From JANWXR01 sp964608265 (lineage in GTDB: Bacteria > Chloroflexota > Anaerolineae > Anaerolineales > UBA6663), in contig CAZSNP010000019.1 in the NCBI GenBank assembly GCA_964608265.1, positions 7,188 to 71,187 on the forward strand: a DNA stretch of 64,000 nucleotides. Direction: 5' to 3'. Both the position numbers and the translations under genes were made by a program. This document shows positions 52,712-61,390 of the stretch, piece after piece (position 1 is the first letter of the stretch; each line of letters starts with the position of its first letter). The notes beneath the pieces are model-generated. The model ran no database searches. It was not told where the DNA came from and saw only the letters and a list, made by a program, of their open reading frames with translations.

Positions 52712-53014
52712 ATGCTCCGCCGCTCGCTCTTCCCCCACTGGCCCGCCTTGAATGTGGCTCGGCTGTTGCCGTTTCGCAAGCCCGCGCCGTCGTCGCAGAT
52801 CAATGCCAGCCGGCGTTTTCAGTTCACGCCGGCCGGGCAACTGATGCACTCCCCCGATGGCGGCCGCACCTGGATCGAGGCCCTGGCCATCGAGCCCGGC
52901 TACCACACCCTGAAGTTGTGGCAACGCGGCGCGGAGACCCATCTGCGGCTCGACTACGCCGACCGTTCGGTCGAATGGCTTTCGACCAACGGCAGCGAGT
53001 GGCGCACCGAATAG
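52712..53014 (+). CDS. Asp-box mini-protein, copy 2
   Basis: 100 residues. It has the same layout as the preceding gene: basic N-terminus, Asp-box (MHSPDGGRTWIEALAI), then LWQRGAETHLRLDYADRSVE and STNGSEWRTE. The GAET-x-RL and GxEW positions align with copy 1, so the two arose by tandem duplication and then diverged. GAGGA precedes ATG 52712, and a TATAGT about 30 bases upstream may give it its own promoter. A terminator follows. Confidence 0.65.
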   Translation: MLRRSLFPHWPALNVARLLPFRKPAPSSQINASRRFQFTPAGQLMHSPDGGRTWIEALAIEPGYHTLKLWQRGAETHLRLDYADRSVEWLSTNGSEWRTE

Positions 53015-53040
53015 CGACGATGGCTCGTCGCCCCTCAGAA

Positions 53041-53063
53041 AGCCCGCCGCGCGCGGGCTTTTT
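53041..53063 (+). terminator. Terminator after Asp-box copy 2
   Basis: AGCCCGC (53041-53047), five-base loop, GCGGGCT (53053-53059), then TTTTG. Confidence 0.9.
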
Positions 53064-53117
53064 GATTCCTCGCGTACAATCCGGGACGATCCGGGCGCAT
53101 CCGCTTGCGGGAAGAAA

Positions 53118-53474
53118 ATGAACTGGCAACGCACCCTCCCCGTTCTCACCTCCATCGCCATCCTCCTCGTCGTGGCCGTGCTGCGCGACCGTTCGCGCAC
53201 GCTGGCGGCGCTGCTGGCCACCATGCCCATCAACATCCCGCTGGCGCTGTGGGTGATCTCGAGCGGGAGCGACAACGATCCGCAGGTGCTGAGCGACACC
53301 ATCCGCTCGATGTTCATCGGCCTGCTGCCGGGCTTTGTGTGGTTGGGGGTGGTGCTCTGGCTGACGCGCGCCGGCTGGGCGATTCTGCCGGCGATGGGCG
53401 CCGGTTACGCCGTGTGGGCGGTGGTGATTGCGGGGCTGTTCGCGCTGGGGATACTGACGTGGCCGAAAGCGTAA
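53118..53474 (+). CDS. Small integral membrane protein
   Basis: 118 residues with about four membrane segments (7-22, 29-50, 66-87, 92-113), arranged like small DUF3147-type membrane proteins (LAALLATMPINIPLALWVIS). GGGAAG precedes ATG 53118 and a TACAAT lies about 40 bases upstream. Function unknown. Confidence 0.7.
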   Translation: MNWQRTLPVLTSIAILLVVAVLRDRSRTLAALLATMPINIPLALWVISSGSDNDPQVLSDTIRSMFIGLLPGFVWLGVVLWLTRAGWAILPAMGAGYAVWAVVIAGLFALGILTWPKA

Positions 53475-53555
53475 AGCGCAAAACGTGAAACGTGATGTCG
53501 GGTTGGCGCCGGCCCGGCATGTAGCCCGGGACTTGATCCCGCCAGCATCCGCGAT

Positions 53556-54386
53556 TCACGTCTCACGATTCACCACGCTCCCCAGGAACTCCTTGACGAC
53601 CCCGATGTACTCTTCGAAGTGATCGTTGCGCGGGTTGTGGCCGGTGTTCTTGATTTGAACGTAGCGCAGGCGGGGTGAGAGCCGCAGCGCCTCCTCGGCC
53701 TGGGGCACGGTCACGATGCCGTCGCGGCCCTCGCCCGCCTCACCGATGATGAGGAGCCACGGGCAAAGGAAGGCCGCCGCCAGTTGCCGCCACGGCGTGA
53801 AGTCCCACGTCGGCAAATCGAGCAACCGCATATCCATTTGCTGATACGCATCGATCCGCAGGTTGAGCGTCTCGTCGCTCCAGCCCGGCTGTTGTAATTT
53901 GTACTCGGCCAGCGCCAGCGAGCGCGGCTTGCCGGGGATGGATCGCACCCACGCGAACCACTCGGTCCAGGTGGAGCGGACGCGGTCACGGGCATCGGCC
54001 GCCTCGTACCACGGCGGGTCTTCGAGGATGACCGCCCGCGCCAGGTCGGGCCGCCGAGCTGAGGCGACGGCCACCGTCTGCGCGCCCATCGAGTGCCCCA
54101 TCAACACGGGCCGGTGCAGACCCAGTTGCTCGACCAGACCGAGCAGCGCGCCCACCCGCTCCGCCTCGCCATAGCGCTCGCCCAGCCGATCCGAACGGCC
54201 GTGACCCTGCGCGTCGTAAGCGATGACATCGAAGTCGGCGTCGAGGGCGCGCATGGTCGCGGCCCAGCACAGGCCGCTGTTCGTCCAGCCATGGTTGAGC
54301 ACGAGCGGTGGTTTGTCGCCGCCGGTGCGGAAGTAATGCAGGCGCACGCCGTTGACGTGGACGTCTTCTTCGAGCCAGGATGTCAT
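53556..54386 (-). CDS. Alpha/beta hydrolase
   Basis: 276 residues. The oxyanion strand is LVLNHGWTNSGLCW, the nucleophile elbow GHSMGAQTV (Ser near 98), the acid residue probably Asp in the EAGEGRDGIV region, and the base His in IKNTGHNPRNDHF. It resembles esterases, epoxide hydrolases and similar enzymes; the substrate is unknown. The upstream gene in the same direction is another hydrolase, 80 bases away. Confidence 0.83.
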   Translation of the reverse strand: MTSWLEEDVHVNGVRLHYFRTGGDKPPLVLNHGWTNSGLCWAATMRALDADFDVIAYDAQGHGRSDRLGERYGEAERVGALLGLVEQLGLHRPVLMGHSMGAQTVAVASARRPDLARAVILEDPPWYEAADARDRVRSTWTEWFAWVRSIPGKPRSLALAEYKLQQPGWSDETLNLRIDAYQQMDMRLLDLPTWDFTPWRQLAAAFLCPWLLIIGEAGEGRDGIVTVPQAEEALRLSPRLRYVQIKNTGHNPRNDHFEEYIGVVKEFLGSVVNRET

Positions 54387-54467
54387 AGGCGGAGGCGGCG
54401 GACGATGGGCGATGGACGAAGGCAGGCGCCTGTGCTTTCGTCTACCGTTTTGCGTTCTTCGTCAGCA

Positions 54468-55664
54468 TCACAGGTGTTGTTGCAGCCACTCAATCGCCGG
54501 GCCGGCGATGTGCGGGGCGTTGGGCAGCGCGACTTCGTGATCGGCGCCGACGATGGGGTGCACGGTGACGGGCGCGGTGAGGCGGCGCGCGATCTCGTAG
54601 GTGGCGGTGAAGTCGCAGATATGGTCGCGCGTGCCGTGCATGATGAGCACCGGGCACCGGACTTTGTGCAGCACGTCGTAGAGCGCAAACGGTTTGGCCC
54701 TGGCAAGCGTGTCGCGGTAGCCTTTGGCCCCGACCACCCACGCAAAGCTCTGCCGGATTCCATACACGGCCCTGGCGATGCCGATGCCGATATCGAACGG
54801 CGAGGCGTAGGCCACGCACGCCTTCACGCGCGGGCTGGCGGCAGCGGTCCGGAGCGAGAAGAATCCGCCCAGGCTGCCGCCCATCACGCCGAGCCGGTCG
54901 GCATCTACCTCGGGCCGCGCGGCCAGCGCCTCGAGCGCGGCGGACGGCACCTGCTCATCGTCGGCCTGGATGCGCGGGCCGTCGAAGTTCTCACCGTGCG
55001 CGGGCATATCAATCGTCAGCGTCGCGTACCCGGCCTTGCGGAAGAGCGCGACCGTGACGTCGTAATCGTCCTTATCGCCGGCCAGTGGGTGGATGACGAG
55101 CAGCGCCGGGACACGGCCCTCGGCGGGGTGTGGAAGGTGGAAGAGGCCGTGCGTGACGCCGCGCGCGTGGGGGATAGCGATGCGCTCGACGCGGTCACCT
55201 TTGATCTCGCGCAGCCGTTGATACAGCCGGCGCTGCACCGGCACGATGCGGCGGCGGTCGGGCAACGGCGTGTAAATGTAGAAGCCGTCGCCGCTGTACG
55301 CCAACCCCAGCATCGTCAGCGCGGTGTGGATGGACTCGATGGCGGCGTCGCGGTCGCCGCGCGCCAGCGCCGCCTCGACCGCGCGCAGATGCGGCACGGC
55401 CAGGTCTTCCCAGATCGGCCGCCACATGTTCAGCGTCCGCATCCGCCGGGCGATGACCTTTGTCAGCGCCGGGTCGAGGCCGAGGTTGGTGAGGATGGAG
55501 CGCGTCTGCGCGGTATCGAGGTAGAGAAAGCCGAGGCCAAGCCGCAGCCCCAGCTCCGCGATGGAGCGCGGCGGCCCGGAGACCATCGCCCCGCCCTGAG
55601 TCGTCACCGGCCCGGTCAGCCGCAACGAGCGCAAGTAGTCGGGGAAGGTGGTGGTGTTCAGCAT
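54468..55664 (-). CDS. Alpha/beta hydrolase with N-terminal helical extension
   Basis: 398 residues. The first 140 residues are helical and not recognised. The hydrolase domain (about 145-398) has VPALLVIHPLAGDKDDYDVT, the nucleophile in GVMGGSLGGFFSLR, an Asp in LIMHGTRDHICDF and His in VGADHEVALP. Architecture is like dienelactone-hydrolase and acyl-peptide-hydrolase-type esterases. No neighbour gives a substrate. Confidence 0.8.
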   Translation of the reverse strand: MLNTTTFPDYLRSLRLTGPVTTQGGAMVSGPPRSIAELGLRLGLGFLYLDTAQTRSILTNLGLDPALTKVIARRMRTLNMWRPIWEDLAVPHLRAVEAALARGDRDAAIESIHTALTMLGLAYSGDGFYIYTPLPDRRRIVPVQRRLYQRLREIKGDRVERIAIPHARGVTHGLFHLPHPAEGRVPALLVIHPLAGDKDDYDVTVALFRKAGYATLTIDMPAHGENFDGPRIQADDEQVPSAALEALAARPEVDADRLGVMGGSLGGFFSLRTAAASPRVKACVAYASPFDIGIGIARAVYGIRQSFAWVVGAKGYRDTLARAKPFALYDVLHKVRCPVLIMHGTRDHICDFTATYEIARRLTAPVTVHPIVGADHEVALPNAPHIAGPAIEWLQQHL

Positions 55665-55709
55665 TCGGCGTTATCGGTGAGGGGTGATGGGTTACGCCAC
55701 TGTACCTCG

Positions 55710-55733
55710 ACCAATCACCAATCACCAATTACC
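55710..55733. repeat. ACCAATCACC simple repeat
   Basis: Tandem ACCAATC / ACCAATT units in the gap between the hydrolase and rhodanese genes. Related strings occur in frame inside moeA. Confidence 0.5.
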
Positions 55734-55735
55734 TT

Positions 55736-56056
55736 TTAGTACCTCGGCACGCCCGGGTCCACTTCGCGTGACCAGGCCTCGATGCCGCCGCGCAGGTTGA
55801 GGACATTGGTAAAGCCGTTGGCCTTGAGATAAAGAGCCACCTGCGTGCTCCGCACCCCGGTGTGGCAGTGCAGCACGATCTCGGCCTGCGGATCGAGTTC
55901 CGCCATCCACTCCGGCGTCTGGCCCATCGGCTTGAGCACCGCGCCGGGGATGCGGGCGATGGCCCACTCGCGCGGCTCGCGCACATCAACGAGCAACGGC
56001 GGGTTGGGGCCTTGCAGTCTCTCGGCAAGTTGTTTGGCGGAGAGTTCGGGGATCAT
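55736..56056 (-). CDS. Rhodanese-like sulfurtransferase
   Basis: 106 residues, one rhodanese domain. LLVDVREPREWAIARIPGAV is the CH2A-like start and the active-site loop is HCHTGVRSTQVA with the persulfide Cys. It carries sulfane sulfur for redox or cofactor chemistry. It is the same direction as the M50 peptidase gene, 25 bases downstream of it, so co-transcribed. Confidence 0.9.
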   Translation of the reverse strand: MIPELSAKQLAERLQGPNPPLLVDVREPREWAIARIPGAVLKPMGQTPEWMAELDPQAEIVLHCHTGVRSTQVALYLKANGFTNVLNLRGGIEAWSREVDPGVPRY

Positions 56057-56080
56057 GGAAGCGAGGGCAACCTTTCCCTG

Positions 56081-57316
56081 TCACGTGAGCGGTATGGGCG
56101 TGATGACGAGCACAAACAGAATCAGCGCGCCGATGGCGAGCACGCGCCGGGCCGGGTCGAGTTCGGTGATCTGGTCGAGCGGCTCGGCGTGCGTGCGCCC
56201 GAGGAAGAAGATCAGCGCCGCCCACAGCCACCAGCCGTTCCAAAAGAAGCCCAGCCCGACGAGGACGGCGATGATGACGGGCACCAGCCGCGTGGCCCGT
56301 CGCCCGAGCAGGACGTAGAGCGCGTGGCCGCCGTCGAGCTGGCCGGCCGGGATCAAGTTCAGGCCAGTGACGAGCAGACCCGCCCACCCCGCCCAGGCCA
56401 CTTGATTGAGAAAGACATCCGTGCCGCCGTTGGGGAACGGGAAGCCGAGCATGTAAAACCGCAGCATGTACAGCCAGCCCGGCAAATCGCCGTAACCGAT
56501 GGGTTCGGGCAACCAGCGCCCATAGACTATGAATTTCGCCAGCACGTAAAGGATCGAGTTGCCCTCCAGCCCGCTGAGCTGGTCGTAGGGGATTTGTTGC
56601 AGCGGCGCGGAGGTGTACAGGCCATAGAGCAAGATCGGCACGGCGACGACGAAACCGGCCAGCGGCCCGGCGATGCCGACATCGAGCAGCGCCCGGCGAT
56701 TGGTGGGCGGGGCCTTGAGTTGGATGAAGGCGCCGAACGTCCCGAACAATCCGAAAGGAAACGGGATGAAGTAGGGGAGGGTCACGGCGACGCGGTGATA
56801 GCGCGCCATCAAGTAATGGCCAAACTCATGGGCCAGTAGAATCGCGAGCAGGCTGACTGCAAACGGCCAGCCCGCCATCATCACGCGCAGCCAGTCGAGG
56901 GCCGTTTCTGGCACCGGCCCGTCGTAGCCGTACGCGCCGCCGGTGAGCAACATCGACAACAGGGTCAACCCGAACATCACCCCATTCACCCAGGGATTGG
57001 ACGGCGTTGGGTTAATGACCTCGCGCACCGCGAGCACGACATGCGTCTGGCCGTCTTTGCGAAAAAGCGGTGTATACCCGAGTGGCCGGAACTGTTCGGC
57101 GACGCGGGCATAGGCCTCCCTCGACTCGACAAACAGTTGGCCCGCAAAGCGCACCGTGTGATCGCCGCCATCCATCAAGGCGCGCAGGGCCGGGCCACGG
57201 CGCGCGCCGTTCGCGCCGCCGTATGTCGTGGACTCGATCACCATCACCTGGGCCACGATGGCGCGCAGGGTGCCGGCGTCGCTCAACGTGGATTGTTCGA
57301 AAGGCAGCGCGCTCAC
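56081..57316 (-). CDS. Site-2 protease family (M50) membrane peptidase
   Basis: 411 residues. The N-terminal soluble domain (1-100) is like that of EGY1-type S2P proteins. The membrane core has the zinc motif HEFGH (163-167) and the third ligand in NLIPAGQLDGGHALYV, with about seven membrane segments. It cuts membrane-embedded substrates, for example anti-sigma factors; the RskA-type protein at 19 kb is one imaginable target. GTG start overlapping the HAD gene stop (GTGA). Confidence 0.87.
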   Translation of the reverse strand: MSALPFEQSTLSDAGTLRAIVAQVMVIESTTYGGANGARRGPALRALMDGGDHTVRFAGQLFVESREAYARVAEQFRPLGYTPLFRKDGQTHVVLAVREVINPTPSNPWVNGVMFGLTLLSMLLTGGAYGYDGPVPETALDWLRVMMAGWPFAVSLLAILLAHEFGHYLMARYHRVAVTLPYFIPFPFGLFGTFGAFIQLKAPPTNRRALLDVGIAGPLAGFVVAVPILLYGLYTSAPLQQIPYDQLSGLEGNSILYVLAKFIVYGRWLPEPIGYGDLPGWLYMLRFYMLGFPFPNGGTDVFLNQVAWAGWAGLLVTGLNLIPAGQLDGGHALYVLLGRRATRLVPVIIAVLVGLGFFWNGWWLWAALIFFLGRTHAEPLDQITELDPARRVLAIGALILFVLVITPIPLT

Positions 57317-58080
57317 AGTTCAAGCTCCGCGACGGAGGCGACGACGCGGGTGGGCCGGTACGGAAAGCGGGTCACGTCCTCTTCGCGCGTCACGCCACTC
57401 AAGACGAGCACCGTGCGCATGCCGGTCTGCACCCCGGCGATGATATCGGTGTCCATCCGGTCGCCGATCATCGTGGCGTCGGCGGCGTGCACGTCGAGGT
57501 AGTTGAGGGCAAGCCGCATCATCAGCGGGTTGGGCTTGCCGACGAAGAACGGCGCGACCCCGGTGGCCCTCTCGATCAGCGCCGCCATCGCCCCGCAGGC
57601 CGGCACAATGCCGCCCTCGCTCGGGCCGGTCGGGTCGGGGTTGGTGGCGATGAAGCGCGCCCCGCCGGCGACAAGCCGCACGGCTTTGGTGATCGCCTCC
57701 ACGTTGTACATATGTGTCTCTCCCAGCACCACATAATCCGGCTCATGATCCGTCATCACATAGCCGGCATCGTGGATCGGCCCCGTCAGCCCGCTCTCGC
57801 CGATGATGAAGGCCTTGCCGTTGGGCCGTTGCGATTGCAGGAAGCGCGCGGTGGCCAGGCCGGAGGTGAAGATGCGTTCGGGCGGGATGTCGAGGCCGAT
57901 GGTATGCAACCGGTACGCCAGATCGCGCGGCGTGTACAGCGGGTTGTTCGTCAACACCAGCCATTCGCCGCCGCTCGCCTTGAGCCGCTCGATGAATTGA
58001 TCGGCGCCCGGGATGAGCGTGCGCCCGCTGACCAGCACGCCGTCCATATCGGTCAGGTAATGTTTGCGTTGTGAAGTCAT
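57313..58080 (-). CDS. HAD-IIA phosphatase, NagD-like
   Basis: 255 residues. Motif I YLTDMDGVLVSGRTLIPGAD, motif II VLTNNPLYTPRDL, motif III Lys in FVGKPNPLMMRL, motif IV MIGDRMDTDIIAG, with the C2 cap between. NagD-type enzymes dephosphorylate nucleotides and sugar phosphates in clearance roles. It is the first gene of the HAD-M50-rhodanese run. Confidence 0.88.
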   Translation of the reverse strand: MTSQRKHYLTDMDGVLVSGRTLIPGADQFIERLKASGGEWLVLTNNPLYTPRDLAYRLHTIGLDIPPERIFTSGLATARFLQSQRPNGKAFIIGESGLTGPIHDAGYVMTDHEPDYVVLGETHMYNVEAITKAVRLVAGGARFIATNPDPTGPSEGGIVPACGAMAALIERATGVAPFFVGKPNPLMMRLALNYLDVHAADATMIGDRMDTDIIAGVQTGMRTVLVLSGVTREEDVTRFPYRPTRVVASVAELEL

Positions 58081-58109
58081 ATTCCGCTACAGCTCACCCT
58101 CACCCCTGG

Positions 58110-58132
58110 CCCCTCTCCCGCTGGGAGAGGGG
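58110..58132. repeat. Perfect 10-bp palindrome
   Basis: CCCCTCTCCC (58110-58119), GCT, GGGAGAGGGG (58123-58132), seven bases from the tRNA-Sec 3' end. It could end tRNA transcription but has no T-tract. Related to the repeat in the GH2 gene. Confidence 0.65.
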
Positions 58133-58138
58133 ATAACG

Positions 58139-58232
58139 CGGGGATGCATGGGAGTCGAACCCACCCATCGCCTCTGAGAGGCGACGCAACGATTTTGAAG
58201 ACCGAGGCCACCACCGGATGACATCCATCCCC
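58139..58232 (-). tRNA. selC: tRNA-Sec (TCA), selenocysteine
   Basis: 94 bases on the minus strand. Acceptor GGGGATGG / GCATCCCC (seven pairs plus a G-G mismatch at pair 8), discriminator G as in other bacterial tRNA-Sec, CCA not encoded. The anticodon loop CTTCAAA gives TCA, reading UGA. A long variable arm TCGCCTC-TCA-GAGGCGA (7-bp stem) is present, and the T arm is GTGGG-TTCGACT-CCCAT. Eight-plus-five pairing with a long extra arm separates it from suppressor or Ser tRNAs. selA, selB and selD are not in the window. Confidence 0.88.
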
Positions 58233-58316
58233 GCGTGCGATTGTAGCAGATGGCATTTGGCAGATGGCAGAAAGTGTATCGCTATCGGCCCGCAGCCATC
58301 GGCCATCGGCCATGAG

Positions 58317-58874
58317 CTATCGGCCATAGGCCACCCAGCCCAGCAGCGCCGCGACCGCGATGACGACTGCCGGGTTGATGTTGGTGAGGGTCAACACCCC
58401 GAACGTTACGGCGGCGATGAGGAGCTTATCCCAACCCGCTGAGGCCGCGTTCGCCCATCCGAGCGATTTGACCTTGAAGACCGTCACGGCCATGTCATAC
58501 GCCGTCCACAACAGAAAGCCGACGACGACGGGCCGCACGGCCTGCAGCATCGCCTGGAGCGTCTTCGAGTCTTTGATCTGAAAAAAGAAACCGATGGCCG
58601 CGAGCATGAGCAGCGTGGTGGGGACGACGGTGCCCGCCGCCGCGGCCGCGGCGCCCCAATTGCCCGCCAGCTTGTAACCGACGAAGGCCGAGACCTGCGG
58701 CGCGATCGGCCCGGGCAGCGAGTTGCCGACCGCGACCGCATCGGCAAACTCCTCCGAAGTCACCCAGCCCGCAGCCACGCACTCGCGCTGCATCAGCGCC
58801 AGTGACGCCGGCCCCCCGCCCCACGAGAGGAAGGCCACCCGGGTGAACAGCCAGAAGAGTTCGAGATAGATCAT
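58317..58874 (-). CDS. Chromate transporter, single CHR domain
   Basis: 185 residues with about five or six membrane segments. The CHR signature is near the start: FTRVAFLSWGGGPASLALMQ and GNSLPGPIAPQVSAFVGYKL. Short CHR proteins usually work as a pair of oppositely oriented half-proteins; no second half lies next to it. Transport of chromate or sulfate is inferred from the family. Confidence 0.85.
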   Translation of the reverse strand: MIYLELFWLFTRVAFLSWGGGPASLALMQRECVAAGWVTSEEFADAVAVGNSLPGPIAPQVSAFVGYKLAGNWGAAAAAAGTVVPTTLLMLAAIGFFFQIKDSKTLQAMLQAVRPVVVGFLLWTAYDMAVTVFKVKSLGWANAASAGWDKLLIAAVTFGVLTLTNINPAVVIAVAALLGWVAYGR

Positions 58875-58906
58875 GTGAGTCTCCGACTTCAGGGACGAAT
58901 CCGGAC

Positions 58907-58966
58907 CTGACAGGTGACGCGTGGGCCGGCCATAAATTTGGGGCGATGTCGCGCCACCTGCCAGGC
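58907..58966. repeat. CCTGACAGGT inverted repeat
   Basis: Arms 58907-58922 and 58951-58966 are inverted and match at 14 of 16 positions. They lie between the divergent chromate transporter and SDR genes and share CCTGACAGG with 17418-17449. Confidence 0.55.
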
Positions 58967-59027
58967 CTCACCGACGACGGAACCATTCTAATTGAGCACC
59001 CCGCATTGTGCATTGCGAATTGGATGT

Positions 59028-59033
59028 TACAAT
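59028..59033 (+). promoter_or_regulatory. -10 box, leaderless SDR transcript
   Basis: TACAAT with nine bases to ATG 59043; TTGTGC at 59006-59011 could be the -35 box (16-base spacer). No Shine-Dalgarno. Confidence 0.55.
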
Positions 59034-59042
59034 CCCCGCCCG

Positions 59043-59771
59043 ATGCGGCTCCACAATCGAATCGCCTTCATCACCGGCGGCGGGCGCGGCATTGGCCGGG
59101 CTGTCGCGCTCGGCTTTGCGCGCGAAGGCGCGCACATTGTCGTGGCGGCGCGAACCCTCAGCGAGCTGCAGTCGGTGGCCGAGGCCGTGCGGGCAACCGG
59201 CCGGCGCGCGCTGGCGGCGCCATGTGATGTGACCGAGGAAGAGCAGGTGAAGGCGGCGATCACAACCGCCCTCGACGAGTTCGGGCGGATTGATATCCTG
59301 GTGAACAACGCCGGCATCGGCGCCATGCGGCCCATCCGTGCGCAATCACTCGGCGACTGGAACCGGGTGCTGGCCGTCAACCTCACCGGAACGTTTCTGT
59401 GCACCAAGCACGTGTGGAAGGTGATGCAGGCCCAGGGCGGCGGGGCCATCATCAACATCTCATCGCTGGCGGGCCGGCGCGGCTACGAGTTGCTCTCCGC
59501 CTACTCGGCCAGCAAATGGGGGCAGATCGGCTTCACGCTCAGCGCGGCGGAGGAGGGCAAACCGCACGGCATCCGCGTCAACGCGGTTGCGCCGGGCAAG
59601 GGCGATACCGCCATCCGCGCCGCGCTCGTCGAAGATAAGTCTAAAATGCTGCAGGCTGACGATCATGTGGGGGTGTGCGTGTTCCTGGCCTCGGATGAGG
59701 CGCGCTACCTCACCGGGCAAGTAATCGAGATTGACTACTTTGATTCATCTCCGCCGGCGCAAGGGCACTAA
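59043..59771 (+). CDS. SDR family oxidoreductase, 3' end altered by an integrated element
   Basis: 242 residues. TGGGRGIG near residue 10, NNAG in ILVNNAGIGAM, Ser in NISSLAGR and Y-x3-K in YSASKWGQ. It is a FabG-like reductase of unknown substrate. The family pattern RYLTGQVIEID is present, but the usual glycine-rich ending is replaced by YFDSSPPAQGH, and the last 62 bases overlap the convergent serine recombinase. The element therefore appears to have entered the 3' end of this gene and supplied a new tail. Confidence 0.85.
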   Translation: MRLHNRIAFITGGGRGIGRAVALGFAREGAHIVVAARTLSELQSVAEAVRATGRRALAAPCDVTEEEQVKAAITTALDEFGRIDILVNNAGIGAMRPIRAQSLGDWNRVLAVNLTGTFLCTKHVWKVMQAQGGGAIINISSLAGRRGYELLSAYSASKWGQIGFTLSAAEEGKPHGIRVNAVAPGKGDTAIRAALVEDKSKMLQADDHVGVCVFLASDEARYLTGQVIEIDYFDSSPPAQGH

Positions 59772-61293
59772 ACTCCATCACCACTTCCAGCGATTTGTCA
59801 GGCCGGACATTCACTCGCTTCACCAGCGTTTCCACAACTCGCCGCCGTAGGTCAAACTGGCGCTTGATATGATCGGCGTCCTCCAGCTCGGCGTTCAAAA
59901 TATCGCGGCCTGCGCACAGGTCGCGGCGCAGCGCGCTGACTCTCTCCAAGAATAGGTCGGCATGGTCGCCAACCAATAGGCCTTTTTCGTCGCGCTCGCG
60001 GCTCAGGCTTGACTCTTGCGCTTGTAGTGTCCCCAACTGTACATTAAGGTCGGCCTCGCTAATCAGCTTTTTTCGCGCCATCGTTATTACGGCCTGCCGT
60101 TCCATCGTCAGTTCACCAAGTTGCCGCTCAATCCGGTCTAACTCGGCCTGTGCGTCGGCGGATTGCGACCGCAACTCATTGACTCGCGTCATGACAATCT
60201 GATTGAAACAGGCTTCATCTTCTATGACCGGCCACACTTTGGCCCACATCTCGCTATCAACCTTTTGTGAAGCAATAGTGCGCGCGCAGTTCGGCCCGTG
60301 ATAATTGAACACGTAATCGTTGCAGCGATACATCCCCAGCGTATAGGTGTAGACAGCGCCATTCTTGCGCTGACGGTTGGTGACTGTGCGGGCCGCCATT
60401 CGCACACCACAGGCTTCGCAATGCAATAGCCCGCCAGCTAGAAAATCTAGCTTGATATGACGCGCCGGGTAGGCCTTGTTTTGTTGACGCCGATTAGCTA
60501 CGCGCTCCGCAAGCAGCAAGTCCACGATGGGCGGGTATGGTATGCGGTATTCCTCGCCGCCCCAGGTCATCACTTGATAGCCGCTGTGATACACAGGGTT
60601 TTTCAGGATGTACTTGATAGACGTGAGTTTCCACGCCGCGCCGCTATCATCCGCCCGGCGGTAGCGTTGGGGGGCGTTGGCTGCAATCAAATGACGCCGT
60701 ATTTCATGTAAGGTCACACCATCGGCATACCACTTGTAAATCGCCTGTACCCAATGGGCAGTATCGGGGTCGGGCTGGGGTCGGTCGTCTTTCAAAACAT
60801 AGCCCAGCGGCGTACTACTAGCCCAGCCCTTGCCCGCCGCCATGCGCCCACCTACGCCCATGATCTGGCGTTCGCGCTTTGCGTCCAGCTCGACTTTGGC
60901 GGCCCACGCTTTCACCGGGGCGATAGACGGGTCAAAATGATCTCTCGCGAGTTCAATCGTCATCTTGTTTCGTTCAAGACATTCCAGCACATCCAGCATG
61001 GGCCGAAAGCCGCGATACAGCCGATCTTCGCGCCATGCCACAATCACATCGAATTGACCATCATCGGCCAGCGCCAGCATCCGCCGTAATTCCGGTCGGT
61101 CAGCGCGCGTTCCGCTCGGCTCTACCATTCGGCGACCCACTCGATACTTTTCCACGTCGCGGAATATCTCAAACACGGTATAGCCACGTTGCTGACAGAG
61201 CGCCCGACAATCAGCCTCCTGAATGTGCGGCGATACCTTTTCTGCCTGTATTTCGGTGGATACCCGGATGTAAATGGCCGCTCGCTTGCTCAT
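59710..61293 (-). CDS. Large serine recombinase (integrase)
   Basis: 527 residues. Catalytic resolvase domain with S12 in AAIYIRVSTEIQ and the Arg/Asp group in FDVIVAWREDRLYRGFRPML. A recombinase domain follows (KGWASSTPLGYVLKDDRPQP, LTSIKYILKNPVYHSGY), then a zinc ribbon (LLHCEACGVRM and MYRCNDY...GPNC) and a long coiled coil (about 380-470). It integrates and excises DNA at att sites. The C-terminus reads into host SDR sequence. AAAGGA lies eight bases before ATG 61293; a 40-residue upstream extension is rejected. Confidence 0.92.
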   Translation of the reverse strand: MSKRAAIYIRVSTEIQAEKVSPHIQEADCRALCQQRGYTVFEIFRDVEKYRVGRRMVEPSGTRADRPELRRMLALADDGQFDVIVAWREDRLYRGFRPMLDVLECLERNKMTIELARDHFDPSIAPVKAWAAKVELDAKRERQIMGVGGRMAAGKGWASSTPLGYVLKDDRPQPDPDTAHWVQAIYKWYADGVTLHEIRRHLIAANAPQRYRRADDSGAAWKLTSIKYILKNPVYHSGYQVMTWGGEEYRIPYPPIVDLLLAERVANRRQQNKAYPARHIKLDFLAGGLLHCEACGVRMAARTVTNRQRKNGAVYTYTLGMYRCNDYVFNYHGPNCARTIASQKVDSEMWAKVWPVIEDEACFNQIVMTRVNELRSQSADAQAELDRIERQLGELTMERQAVITMARKKLISEADLNVQLGTLQAQESSLSRERDEKGLLVGDHADLFLERVSALRRDLCAGRDILNAELEDADHIKRQFDLRRRVVETLVKRVNVRPDKSLEVVMEFSALAPAEMNQSSQSRLLAR

Positions 61294-61390
61294 GGTCATT
61301 ATCCTTTCGGCTGTATCAGCCGCGCTCACACCCTCACCACTGCCCACCAACGCTGATTGATGGGCAGCCCGTGAATGAGCCAGCCGACTT

